A stretch of 64,000 bases of DNA from positions 9,114,001-9,178,000 of the forward strand of contig NC_083603.1 in the NCBI RefSeq assembly GCF_029168945.1. Reading direction: 5' to 3'. Below, piece by piece: positions 35,031 to 46,390 of the stretch (within the stretch, counting starts at the first letter, position 1; each line of letters begins with the position of its first letter). The stretch comes from Cannabis sativa. Lineage: Eukaryota > Streptophyta > Magnoliopsida > Rosales > Cannabaceae. Under the pieces are notes generated by a model. It searched no databases. It was given only the letters and a program-made list of their open reading frames with translations, and was not told the origin of the DNA. The position numbers and the translations under genes were made by a program.

Positions 35031-35967
35031 CACGAACATGCGAAAAATGCCAGAAACATTCTCCATCCATCCTAGCCCCCCCGACGGAACTAACCACCGT
35101 CCAAAGCCCGTGGCGATTCATGAAATCGGGGATGGATATAGTAGGGCCCTTGCCAACAGCGCCGGCCCAGAAAAAATTCATGTTGGCCCTCACCGAATAT
35201 TTCTCGAAGTGGATCGAAGCATACTCATTCGCTCAGATAAAAGACAGAGAAGTGGAGGGGTTTGTTTGGAAAAACATGATATGCAAGTTCGGGCTGCCTC
35301 AAGAGATTGTAGCAGATAATGGTTCCCAGTTCATCAGCCAAAAGTTCAGAAGTTTTTGTGAACAATGGAAAATTAAACTCTTATTCTCGACACCACGTTA
35401 TCCGCAGAGCAATGGGCAGGCAGAGTCATCAAATAAAGTCATCATAAACAACATTAAAAAGCGACTCAAAAACGCTAAAGGAAGATGGGCCCAAGAATCG
35501 CCTGGCGTACTGTGGGCCAATCGAACCACGCCACGTACTAGTACAGGTGAAACCCCGTTCTCGCTAGTATACGGGATGGAAGCAGTTATCCCGACAGAAA
35601 CGCAAGTGCCCACTTCGCGATCCGAGCTAAGTAACGAAGACAACTCTTTCCTAAGACTACAAGCCACTAACGACGTCGAGGAAAGAAGGGAGTGCGCCTT
35701 GTCCCGAATGCAGAACTACTATTCCGAGGTGGCAAAGCAATACAATAAGAAAGTTAGGCCCAGGAACTTCCTCCCGAGAGAACTAGTTCTAAGAAAAGTT
35801 TTTCAGAATACCGAAGAAACCCGAGCGAGGAAGTTATCCATCAACTAGGAAGGACCGTACCGAGTGATAAGCCTGACGGGGAACGGAGCGTACAGACTGT
35901 CCACCATGGACGGAGCCGAGATCACAAGAAGCTGGAATGCAAGGTACCTCAAAAAATTCTATGTATA
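34960..35967 (+). pseudogene. Tat-like integrase (broken)
   Basis: Begins abruptly at GYYWPTF and CEKCQKHSPS (34990-35070): the His-His half of the zinc domain is absent, as if some 300 bp were deleted after RTIPFDLPR. The core keeps the D, D and E: KSGMDIVGPLP, IVADNGSQFISQKF and PQSNGQAESSNK. The C-terminal part runs NEDNSFLRL ... YYSEVAKQYNKKVRPRNF, then TAG near 35848 (Trp lost), then GPYRV and WNARYLKKFYV to the stop at 35965-35967. No chromodomain, as expected for Tat. Confidence 0.87.
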
Positions 35968-36080
35968 AACTAAAAGCTAGGGACTCTAAATTCCACTATT
36001 ACTGTCGCCGTACCTTCTCTTTTAAATAATGAAAAAAGGGGCTTCGAAAAAATATCAATCAAGTCAAAAACGAAAAAGAA

Positions 36081-36205
36081 AAGATCTTTTACAAAAGGCA
36101 ATATAAAGACCTTTTACGAAAGGCAATACAAAGACCTTTTACGGAAGGCAATACAAAGACCTTTCACGAAAGGCATAATTAAGACCTTTTTATAAAAGGC
36201 ATTCG
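36081..36205. repeat. Minisatellite, five copies of a 25-bp unit
   Basis: AAGACCTTTTACGAAAGGCA-type units start at 36081, 36106, 36131, 36156 and 36181, an exact 25-bp period with few changes. It lies between the pol end (35967) and the first antisense ORF, that is, just past the 3' end of both the sense pol and the antisense genes. Confidence 0.93.
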
Positions 36206-36443
36206 ATACAAGAATACGCAAACCATAGAAACCACAAGGGAACAATCAGCAAGTACAGCATACGAAATAGAACTCTGTATGAAGTTTAAACGCATGGATA
36301 AGCAAGTACACGCCAAAAAAAAAACAAAACAGGAAAATAAGTAAAATTAATATTACTAAAAAGGAGTTAAAGTACACAAACGGATTAACCACTACCCCCA
36401 TACACAAAAATTAAATTAAAGTTTTATTAAAAGAGTACTCACT

Positions 36444-37160
36444 CTATTTCAAAAAACTGGGGGAGTAATGGCCTACACAAAATATGAAATATGGCGCCAA
36501 CGCGAACTTACAAAATTTACACACAAAACAAATAGGCGTCGACGTAAGCCTACAAAGTAAAAAAAAAAGGGGGGGGGAGGGCTCCATATATAGAGAAACT
36601 TTCCCTCTGCTGAAATGACCTCCGCATTGCAAGCCACCCTCGACGGTTAGAGGAAGAAGGATGACGTATAATCTCAGAAACCACCCGAGGTAACTCCTGA
36701 GGAAAGGAAGAAGCAGATATACAGAAAACTGAGGGCGAAGCATCCGTAGGAACAGGGACCTCTTCGAAATTCTCAGACTGGGCAGTAACTCGAACTCGGG
36801 ATAATAAGTCGCCATCGTCTGAGTTGAGCTTCCTTCTGACACCTTGGGCTCCTCCTTACCCGCCTCAGCTGGTGCCAACACAGGAGGAAAAATAGCAAAA
36901 GGGCACATAGCTAGAGGTGGCGCAACTTCGACTCGAGAAGCAGCGTAAGTCCCTAAGCCCAGTGCTGCTTGCTCGAAATAGGGACAACTGCAGACCTCTG
37001 AAAAATGCAATGGGGGAAGCGTAGTAGGTTCGAAGTCACGAAAACTCGAAAAAGGATTCAATGAAAGAAAAGTAGGATCCAGGGGCTGCAAGCCTGTGAA
37101 AATGTTGGAGGAGGAAGGCTCTTTTGAGTGAGGCATCTGGTTTTTAAGTAGGGAAGCCAT
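36444..37160 (-). pseudogene. Antisense ORF 3 of the Tat-like element
   Basis: A minus-strand open frame of 238 codons from ATG 37160 (MASLLKNQMPHSKEPSSSN). The first half is Ser/Pro-rich (LNPFSSFRDFEPTTLPP, APAEAGKEEPKVSEG); the second half is hydrophobic and Cys/Phe-rich and may be the result of a frameshift or an unspliced intron. I recognise no domain. It lies 3' of two other antisense ORFs and on the opposite strand to pol. Composition is like the other antisense genes rather than like the CACTA host. Function unknown; whether it is translated is unknown. Confidence 0.5.
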
Positions 37161-37794
37161 AATGCAGAAAGGATAAACAAAGAGCTTAACTAAACTTACC
37201 CAGAAAAAGAAAAGAGAGTCGAAAGAATTCTTAGAGAAAAAAGCTCAACTAGAAGCTTATTTATACAACTAAAAGATTGCATGCAGTTAATAAAGATGCC
37301 ACAAAAACGGAAGCGAAAAGTCACTTTTTGCATTAAAACACGTGCCAAGCGAACACGTGTACCCAAATTTCAAGAAGCGGCCCTAAGAGTATATATGTCT
37401 TTCCACTTTCCAAAGCACCCTATTCAGAAAAAAAAACACGGAATAAGTAAGTATAAATATATGTATAAAAGATAAGTAATAAATACACTTAACGTAGTCG
37501 CAGCTTTCCCAACCTTATATGAAACGAACACAAAACATAGGAAGGGACACCAAGAGTAATAAATACATACCCATTAAAAGATCGTAACCTAAACACAGGT
37601 TACACAAAAAAAAAAAGAGAGAAGAAAAGACATAATAAACAGCGATTGTATACAAATGAAAGCCATGCACAAGGAAATAACCAATAGCGTAACAAAACCT
37701 AAACTTAGGAATCAGAAGCGCTCGCGGTCGGGATGGTGCCAGCAGAGTATGCATAGAGAACCCGAGATTACTATAGACCCCCGAACAACCCTCC

Positions 37795-38247
37795 TTACGC
37801 ACCGACGGCAACACGTAGAGAAGCCAGGGGGTAAAAGGGAGCCCCCTCCCTTAAACATTCCTCCATACGCCTCTCGTTAGCCAAACACTCCCTCTCCAGG
37901 TCCTCATCCCAAGCCTGCCGGTTCCGGGCTTGCATACGACGGTTATCACGGCGGCGCTTGGCGCATAAGCGAAGGGCATGAAATTTGGCGGGCACCCTTG
38001 TGGTAGCTGAAATGTTACGCCCCTCATTCTCAAAGAAATTCTGAAGCCATTCCTCATCAGAAGACGAAGACGCATCGTTGCGTCTAGCCCTGTAAGCCCT
38101 CATCATCCTTCCGACAATAGCTTCGCCACTACGCCGGTAGTAACGGGAAAAAATTGAAGGACTTGGGGGGGATCGATCCCCGACGTTGGAATGGAATTCA
38201 TCTCCACTTGAAGACTCAGGAAGAGGAGAACCTAGAGGGTTTGACAT
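37795..38247 (-). CDS. Antisense ORF 2 of the Tat-like element, charged protein of unknown function
   Basis: An uninterrupted minus-strand frame of 150 codons from ATG 38247 (MSNPLGSPLPESSSGDEF). It has a Ser/Pro-rich head, an Arg-rich centre (RYYRRSGEAIVGRMMRAYRARR), an acidic patch (DASSSSDEEWLQNFF) and a long charged helix (LRLCAKRRRDNRRMQARNRQ, then EDLERECLANERRMEECL). The Arg/Glu-rich helix suggests nucleic-acid binding or a coiled coil, which is inference. The start MSN resembles that of the larger antisense gene (41505, MSNADCPS). No family recognised. Confidence 0.5.
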   Translation of the reverse strand: MSNPLGSPLPESSSGDEFHSNVGDRSPPSPSIFSRYYRRSGEAIVGRMMRAYRARRNDASSSSDEEWLQNFFENEGRNISATTRVPAKFHALRLCAKRRRDNRRMQARNRQAWDEDLERECLANERRMEECLREGAPFYPLASLRVAVGA

Positions 38248-38670
38248 TTCTGAAGTAGGGGAAAAGAAAGCAAGAAATATACGTGTGAAGAGAGGAACTT
38301 AAAAGTTACACCAAAATGACACCATAAACAAAGAAGAATGTCTGTTTAAATAGAACTCAAAAGGTGGCCAAGGTAAGATAAAAGGAAGATGAAAAGGTAA
38401 ATCCACCCACATATAAGGCATTAAATGGCAATAAATGCACATCCCCAAGTGCCAAAACGCTTCGAAAAAATGCCACACACATGTAAATAACCATAATAAG
38501 AAAAATAAGTTGAAGGTGCAAATTTAAAGAAAAATCCTTACAAAATCCTTAATAATAATAAAATAAATAACAAATAAGAAATTGTTCCTTAAGCTTGTCC
38601 CACACACACAAATATAACACATTAGGAAATTTATTAAAATAAGGACAGGGCGAAATTCCCTACCATCTCC

Positions 38671-41505
38671 TCAGGCTCCGTCGACATCCTCGCCCTCGCT
38701 ACCTTCATCCGACTCCGAGGAAGAATCCACCAAATCCTCATCCTTCTTAAACTCGGAATACTTTGCAAAAAACTCGTCCAGATCCCAGGTAGCAGATTTG
38801 CCTTCCTTAAACTCGGAGTACAGTTTAAAAGACGACTGATAACTCTCACTAAGGAACGCCTTCTTGACTTGGCTTGTCAGGACATTGATCTCCCTAGTCA
38901 GGGATTCCTTCTCATCGACCAAAGCCTTTTGGGCCTGAGCTGATGCCTTTTCAGCTTCTGACAACTTCCCACCAAAGGAAGAGAGTTTGTCCTTCACCGC
39001 CTCAGCCTCAGAACGGAAGGCATTGCGTTCTTGTAACAAAGTAGCCTTCTCCAGATTCACCGTCGACAGGCTAGTCTCCAGTGAAGCCACCTTGTCACTT
39101 AGAACCCCCTTTTCTGACTCAAGGGCTGAGCAAGTAAGATCCCAACCCCTCTTCTCCGACTTAAGACTGTCGGCCTTACTCTTCAAAAGCTTGATGTCGA
39201 CCTCCAAGGCGCTAACTTTAGTAAGAGCAGCCATCTTCGTGGCAACAGCTGCTTCATAATTCTTCTTGTAGCGAGAATAGCCCTTAGCCAAGCTCTCCCT
39301 CTCCCTATCAGTCTGTGGAGCGAACTTCATAGCGTGGGCACACCTCAAAGCCGTCTGGCAAAAAAGGGGTTTTTTTTAAAAAATAAAATATATAAATAAA
39401 ATAATAATAACAATAAAAATAAATATGTGAATGATGACAAGCGAAGCAATAACTGAAGTAAAATGAGATACATGCAACGACCAGATTACCTTTATCCCCG
39501 AGATGGTTGTATCCTTCAAAATAGAATCACACCCATGAGAGATGTAAAAATCATCATTAGGTTTTCTGACGACATCGAGAAGAGTTTTGAAATAATTCTC
39601 AACCGACTCCTCGAACGGAACATCCTTTTTGATCCTGAAAGCAGGGATCTCGTCCCATTCAGCCGAGGCCCGCGGGGGATGACTGGGTAGAGGCGGGGAG
39701 CCCCGGCTGGAAGAAAAGGTTGAAGGATGCGCCAGAGCAGGAGAAAAGGCATGATGGGAAGTCTACGGCGCTCCAAGGAGAGAAGCAGAAATCCGAGCAG
39801 GAGAGGTGGATGAGAGCCCCGGATTTTGGCCCAGCATGACCGCCGAAAGTTTCTCGGGCTGAGAAGGACCTTCTTGATCAAGAGGCCCTAGATTGAAAGG
39901 TCCCGTCGGGGCCAACCCCCCGGAATTACCCTCACCCTCGCCCGCACCAGACGAAACCTTAGGGAGGGCGCTAAGCAGGGCCCCAATGGCGTCGTCAGTG
40001 GCCGAGTCATGCTGAGATGACATGCCAAGATTCGATTGAGTAGTTTCTTCAAGCCTCGCTGTCTTCCTTTTCTTGGCCTTGATTTTTCGCTTAGGAGACT
40101 ACGACATTAGCCTCTTCCGACAGGCGGCGTTCTGGGCCTCGATCTCCTCAATGGTCAACTCGAATAGCCTCATTTTGGGAAGATGACGGGGATAGGTCTC
40201 TTCAAGGCGGGAATGATCCTCAGAAAACTCTATCAAGAGTGGCTCGGGTGTTTGATTCAAGTGTCTTAAAGCACATTTCAGAAAATCAGGCCAAATAAAG
40301 TAAGGAGGATAAGGAGTGGGGATACCTTGGGGGATTCTGAGTTCGCAAGGCCAAGCGGAGGATTGGATTAAGGCTTCATGGGATAGAAGGAACTTGATTG
40401 ATCGAAGCTTGGGGTCTAGGGCTGTGACCTTCCGAACCTTTTCAAAAAAAATATCACCGATAACAGTCTCCTCGTTGTCAGCAACCGCTGCACAGGAACA
40501 CCTCCATTAGAGTCAGCATCAATACGTCCACAACAGAAAAACACGAAAAATACACACAATATATATAATAATAATAGTAATACACCCGAATACCCAAAGA
40601 TAAAAGAAAAGGGGGGGGGGGGGGAGAAGGAGGTTGAATAAGAAAAAGCCCCAGCGATAGAGGTAAGGAAATTACCAGGAGCCCCCCAGCTCCGGTTAAT
40701 AAACGGGGCTGTAGGGTCGTTAGAAACAAACTCAATGGGGCCTCGGGCAAAAAAGAACTTTTCCTTTCACCCTTTATGAGAAGTCTCTAAGTCAGTAAGT
40801 AGGGAACGGTTCTTCCTGGGGCGAAGATGGTAACGCCCCGGGCTCTTTTTCCATCAAAGAATAAAAGTGGATGACGTCGGATACCTCCCACTCAACGCCC
40901 GCCTTATCCCTTAACACAATCAGACCTAAAAGAATAGCCCACACATTAGGGAGTAACTGGGCAGGAGCAAGCGAATAATGTATAAGAAATTTCTTGATGA
41001 GCCTAGGAATGGGGAGCCTCAGCCTAATTTTCGACTCAAACCAATACGAGTGTAGGCACACCCACTCATTCTGAGAGGAATCTGCCCTCTCATGCTGTTT
41101 GGGAAGCCTAACCTCAACCCCCGTCGGGAAACCACACGACAAAACCAGGGAGTCAAGTTCACGCTGGGTGAGAACTGACGGACAACTTGACTTAACATCC
41201 AAATAAGAACTACCCAGGGCATGTTTTTTCTTTTTTGACTTCTTCAACGGGGGAATCGCTAGAGTAACCCCCTAAGACGGGGCTGCTTGACCACTAACAC
41301 ACGCCTCGCCCCCAGAGCGAGAGCGGGGAATAACAGAGACACTACCCAGACACTCAACCTCTGAGTCATCGAGGACTTCAACATTCTCAGCCTCCATAGG
41401 AGGAGTATCAGAGACTAACAACGACTCAACTAATCCAGGAGCGATACTCGAAGAGAGAGAGTCAGAAACCGAAGGAGAGACACTTGGACAATCCGCATTT
41501 GACAT
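38671..41505 (-). pseudogene. Antisense gene 1 of the Tat-like element, three exons, Transposase_28-like ('putative gypsy type') plus coiled coil
   Basis: Exon 1 (41505-40676): Ser-rich head, then LDSLVLSCGFPTGVEVRLP, LRLPIPRLIKKFLIHYSLAP and QLLPNVWAILLGLIVL, the block found in plant proteins called putative transposase, gypsy type. Intron 40675-40488 (GTAATT...GCAG). Exon 2 (40487-39490): acidic and Lys-rich linker. Intron 39489-39355 (GTAATC...CCAG). Exon 3 (39354-38671): long coiled coil (KMAALTKVSALEVDIKLLKS, then ALESEKGVLSDKVASLETSL) and acidic tail ending SSESDEGSEGEDVDGA. Both junctions keep the frame. Lesions: TAG near 41276, frameshift near 40800, TGA near 40760, TAG near 40100 and 39765. 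Antisense genes of this kind are known in Tat elements; their role is not established. Despite the domain's name, no transposase activity is implied. Confidence 0.75.
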
Positions 41506-42279
41506 TATACCACAGCCAAAACGACAATCAAAACCCGAAGCCTACCCACGAGAAAAGAGGCTAACCCTGAAAAAGAAACTGCCTTTTCAATCTAATCATA
41601 ACAGAGAAAAGGAAAGACCGCCACCCTGAGAAGGCCGTAGAAGGGGGAGTGCCAAAGCTAAATAGGCGGAGGAGAGAAAGCGAACCTAGAAACAGGGATC
41701 GTATCCCAAATGCCAGAAAGCCCTAAGCATCTCAATGATAAGGAAAGTAAGAGAATAAGGGGGAAGAAAGGCGAAGATCTCAAAAGAAAAAGAGGAGGGA
41801 AGATAGTGGGAAAGTGAAAATACAAAAATATACAAAATAATTAAAACAACACATATAAAAGGGGTAGAAATAAATAAAAAGGGGACGAGGACGAAAGGAA
41901 GCTAAAAAAAGGGGGAAGAAAAAAAAAGAGAAGATGAAAAGAAATAAAATTATCTTAAATAAAGAAGCAGAGTATATATACCTGAAGACAGCAAGATCTA
42001 GCACAGAGAAGTTGAAACGAGCAGCAGAGAGAAAAACACGAAATGAATTTTCGAAATTGAGGGTCTTATACTCGAGAGTGCGTCGCCAAAACACGAAGGG
42101 AGGTTAGGGAATTAATAGGGCATTTATAAGAAAAACAGTTCTCGAGGTACCACCATTACATCAAGGATAACCACCACTTCTTAAGAAATTGAAAAATTAA
42201 AAAATAAAGAAACTATACACATATATAATAATAAAATAATATATATAAATTATGCTAAAACACAAAATTGTAAAGCTAA

Positions 42280-42543
42280 AAAATACCAAGACCCTATGGC
42301 ATCGGTTTTTTCATGACAACTAACGCTATAAGGTCCTATGGCATCGGTTATTGTATAATAACCGACGACATAGGGACCTTATGGCGTCGGTTGTTATGAA
42401 AAAACGGATGCATTAGGATCCCTATAGCGTCGGTTGTTATGAACCATACAGTGTCGCCTAGAACAACGTCAATAGCAAATTTTGCTCAAATCGACGCTAA
42501 AAGCCCTTAAAAATTGCCTCTAAATCCCAATTTTGTAGTAGTA
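42280..42543. repeat. CACTA subterminal repeats and right TIR
   Basis: At least four copies of a CCTATGGCATCGGTT/GCGTCGGTTGTTATG-type unit in both orientations (42295-42450), followed by the right terminal repeat ending at 42543. The copies alternate in direction, as in other CACTA subterminal regions. Confidence 0.8.
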
Positions 42544-43340
42544 ACCTATATCTATTCATTTAGATCATTCTCAATACTCACTTTCCAAATTTTGTTCTGA
42601 GATCATAGATCATATATAAGGTGGCCAACAAAACACATGTAATAAGCATAAATATGAATAAATTGCCATAATAGAGAAAGAAAGAACAATCAAATAGCAT
42701 TAATCCATAGAATAATCCCATTTAATATCCATCAAATCCCTAAATAGTGAGTTTAGATCATAATCAAATCCATAATTAAACTAAACACAAATAAAAACAT
42801 GAGAAATTAAGAGAAGAGAAGGAAACTAGATGGAGAATTATCGCAAATTGTCTATGCTCGCTCCAAGAGCCTTCTTCTTGTCTTTCTAGGGTTCCAGATA
42901 GTCTCCCCTCTAAAATTCGCGATCCCCTTTCATTAAAATAAAGTTTTGCAGCCCAAAAATAAGAAAAGGCGAAGTTATCCTTGACCTGTATGGAGGCGCC
43001 GCGGCAGCGGCCAATATTCTCGCCGCCATGGTTGTAGAAAAGTAAAAAAAATGGGCTTTCTGTAGTCCCTTACCACGGCCACCAAAAGCCTCGTTGCGGT
43101 CATTGGACCCGTTTTTTACTGCTTCGACCTCTCAGTAAAATATGCATAACTTTAACATACAAACTCCAAATGAGTTTATTCAAGATGTATTGGAAAGCTA
43201 AAAAAGAGATCTAAAACTTTTATGTTTTGACTTTTTTCAAAATCGGATCAAAACATAGTCGAATTTTGGTTTAAAATTTTAGCTTTATTTTCTTGTAAAA
43301 TTTTCTCTATTTTGTAGATCATCGTTTTTTGATATTTGAC
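42544..43340. repeat. Right flank of the CACTA insertion; unknown repeat
   Basis: Continues the sequence type of 27000-27464. It includes TTCTTGTCTTTCTAGGGTTC, a GC-rich block (42990-43140) and ATGCATAACTTTAACATAC with CTCCAAATGAG, motifs I associate with long LTRs. No protein coding seen and no terminus identified. Confidence 0.35.
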
Positions 43341-46250
43341 AAATTTATACATTTCAAGCGTCGAAACTTGAAACTAAAGAAAATAAGCGTAATTTTATTT
43401 CAAAAATAATAATAATAAAGAAAAACAACTATAAAAACTGATCCGAAACTTTAGTTAAAAATAATTTAACACGAACTAAACAAATAAACTTGAATATAAC
43501 TACAAATACTAAATTAGGCAAAGCTCTCCAAATTGTATATAAAATTTAAAATAAATCTTCATAAAAAAATTAGAATTAAAATAAAAATGATCATAATTTA
43601 ATTTAATTTTTATATGTTAAAGTGTTAAATTATATGTATGAATTACTGAAGAAAAAATGCATAAATTAGTTCAACCAATTATTAATTTTTACAAAATAAA
43701 AAGAATTAAATTATATAATATTAATTTAAAAAAAATTCATTCATCACTTATAAATGAGTATTTTTTTTTTCTTGATAAAAGCACTTATAATTAAAGAATT
43801 TTGAATATATTTCAACTCCACCCAAATTTCACATAACAAAAAAAAAATGATAATAATTTAATTTTTAATATTAAAATTTAACTATATATATTGAAAATTA
43901 ATATAATAAAAGTATTGAATATATTTATATATATATCTACTTTTAAATGAGAATTATATTATTTTGTAATTTCATAACTAATAAAAATTATTTTGGTAAT
44001 TCAGTTATTATTTTTATTAAGGTTATAGTTTTAAATTGTTTTCTTAATCTGTTAAATTCTTTTATTTCTTTATTTGTGGTTTTAACATTTTATATTTCTG
44101 TTGATCTAAATTTCTTTTCATTAGTTTCAATCTAAATTTAATTTTATTCTCAAATTTAAATTAGTATTTTCCTCTAATAGTGGGTTTAGATTCTAAGTGG
44201 ATACAACTAATATATTATTCATATAATGTCATACATGCTCTTCAAACAAATACTACAACAAGTCAGTTATCCATCAAGTTATCCATCAAAAGAATATGAA
44301 CAACTAATTTATGAAGGTAACACAGATTAGAGACATTCTTAAAAATTTATATAAAAAACTTGCATAAACTCCTAACAATGATCATAAAATTATTAGAGTA
44401 GGGATCGAACTCTCTGATAGTAAGAACTGGTAGAAAAGACAATCATGGTTGTTACATCTCAGTAGCAGGTTCTAATCTGATAGTCATGCAATTTATTTTA
44501 AAACTTGTTATTCTTCCTCTAAACGCTTGAATTGACAAAAGTGTTTTAATTGAATTACTAGAAAGCTCCATGTTCCACTTCTAAGGTAAGAGTCGATGCT
44601 TGTTCCACTCTTTTTAAATATTTCAAATGAAAATATAACGTTCCAAATTACATAAAATATATAAAATAAAAATTAATAAAATCACTAATAATTATTTCTA
44701 ATGAGATTGGAAATACCATACAAAAAACTTAGTTGCCAAAAACATTGTTCTCTAACAATGTAATCATATAATTTGTCACCAAAATTTTGAAACTTCCATT
44801 CTAATAACTTTATTAATATATATAATAACCAATAACTAAAACACTTTAATAACCAAAAATAAATACTAAGAAATTTAATAATAATGGGTTTAGGTTCTAA
44901 ATGGATAACCAACTGAGTATTGTGATTATATATTATTCCACATTTTTAACCTTTTTGTTTTATCATCATTTCCATTGGGTCATTCTTTTCCAACACGTTT
45001 AGAATCGGAATAAATTAATAGAGAAATATTACAGAATAAATGAAAAATAATTAGAATCAATATTTGTAATATGTTGCTTACTAATTTTTTTTGGAAATAG
45101 AATAGTTGTGATTTATCTTCTTTATTTTATTAGGGAACGTAATCAGAATGTTTAAATTAATTAAATTGTCCATTTGAGTTAAACTATATTATATGGTAGT
45201 TCTTTTGTAAGATATATTTTAAAAGATAAAATTGTCATTATATATTTAATATTAAAAAATAAAATACAAATAATTAAAATTTATTACCCTTAATGGCATT
45301 CTTTACAAAATTAGTGGGGGAAGTTCTCCCTTATTTAATCAAGTTCTCCATTTTTTTAATTTTAATAATATAAGTAAATAAAAGTAAGAGAACGATTACC
45401 TCACCATTGATTCTCATTACTTATTAGTAATCATGCCATAAGTCAATAGAACCAATCCTTTGTTTTTTTAAATTTACAAAATTAAAATTAAATTGCTTTT
45501 ATTTCAATAATTTAATTAAAATGATATATCTTACTTACAAATTTATTCTGATTTATTTATAATGTGTTTATTTATTAATTTTAATCTACTATTTAAGTAT
45601 TATAAATTATGGTGCATTGATGTATCTCTTACAATTTTGGCATTTTAAAAAATTTTCTAATTTTTTTTTATGGTCATGTACATTATAGTTATTTAAGATA
45701 TCATGTAAAATTTTATAAAATTCAGAATAATTTCAATATAAAAAAATGTATAAATAGTCATTTTACACGAGTATAAATTACTACTTTTTTTTAGAAAATT
45801 ACAGTTATTTTTTTTATAAAATTTTAAAATTTTTGGTTCCATGTTTTATTTTTATATGTTATCGGTATTCTATAAAAATACATGAAAATAATATAAAAAA
45901 ATAACAAAATAACATAAAAATAATATACAAATAACAACAAAATAACAAGAGTACAACATAAAAATACATCAAAAGTCCGTATTTTATGTAAATAAAATCT
46001 TAAAAACCGTAAAAATATTTAAAATTTTGTATGACTGTATTTTTGTAATTTTTTTTTTTTTGGTTATTTTGTTGTATTTATGAAATTATCTCTTTTTTCT
46101 TTATAGTTATTGTTAACAGCGAAAGTCTAATAAGTAAGTATTCCTATAGACAACAAATAAGGGGATGAACAATTCAAGATTCTCAAGACAAGCAAAAGGG
46201 GACAAAGGATGGCCCCCGCCTCCTTTGTCCTAATCTTCCTCGTCACATCG
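43341..46250. other. AT-rich intergenic DNA, no gene seen
   Basis: Highly AT-rich with many stops in every frame. A phrase around TGGGTTTAGATTCTAAGTGGATA at 44180-44203 recurs at 44885-44908, which suggests a small local duplication. No gene, RNA gene or clear terminus recognised. Confidence 0.55.
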
Positions 46251-46261
46251 GTCTTTTCCCC

Positions 46262-46390
46262 TTGTGAAGCTCCATGCGCCCAGTAGCTCCCCGCACCCGC
46301 CAGCTCCCCGCGCACGCAACTCCCTGCGCCCGCCAGCTCCACGCGCACGCATGCTCCTTGCGCCCGCCAGCTCCCCGCGCCCACAGCTCT
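46262..46390. repeat. GC-rich minisatellite
   Basis: Imperfect repeats of CGCGCCCGCCAGCTCC and CCCCGCGCACGCAACT, about 12-24 bp per unit. The stretch is strikingly GC-rich within very AT-rich DNA. Open frames across it on both strands are due to the repeat and not taken as genes. Confidence 0.85.

Larger units (their letters stand above)
29865..42180 (+). mobile_element. Tat-like Ty3/gypsy element with antisense genes; no 3' LTR found
   Basis: Candidate 5' LTR (29865-30649), PBS (30652-30669), gag, protease, RT, RNase H, a second archaeal-type RNase H and integrase on the plus strand to 35967. A long 3' region with genes on the minus strand follows (36444-41505). The second RNase H and the antisense genes are hallmarks of the Tat group. 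I searched by eye from 36.0 to 42.5 kb for a copy of the 5' LTR and found none, so the 3' end is probably deleted; the right border near 42180 is where GC content falls back to CACTA-like AT-rich DNA. It carries many stops. Confidence 0.85.
27465..42543. mobile_element. Large CACTA (DTC) element with nested insertions, non-autonomous
   Basis: The left end CACTACTACAAAAC at 27465 and the right end ...TTTTGTAGTAGTA at 42543 are inverted copies; the last base is A where G is expected. Beyond the TIR the similarity goes on: ATTTAGAGGCG on the left, and TTTAGAGGCAATTTTTAAGG reading inward from the right. Subterminal repeats of the type GGCGTCGGTTRTT occur at both ends. The 3-bp flanks are ATC and ACC, a near match to the expected duplication. 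No transposase or TNP2-like protein was seen. The interior contains a MITE (28490-28865) and a Tat-like retrotransposon (29865 to about 42180). Without these the CACTA itself would be under 3 kb. Confidence 0.85.

Noticed and set aside
36300..36470. Possible PPT and 3' LTR start of the Tat-like element (AAACTGGGGGAGTAATGG at 36455)
   Set aside because: It looks like a polypurine tract, but the sequence after it does not match the 5' LTR and is open on the minus strand.
40611..40625. Run of about 14 G residues
   Set aside because: Lies within the first intron of the antisense gene; a simple homopolymer, perhaps with assembly uncertainty. Not a functional feature by itself.
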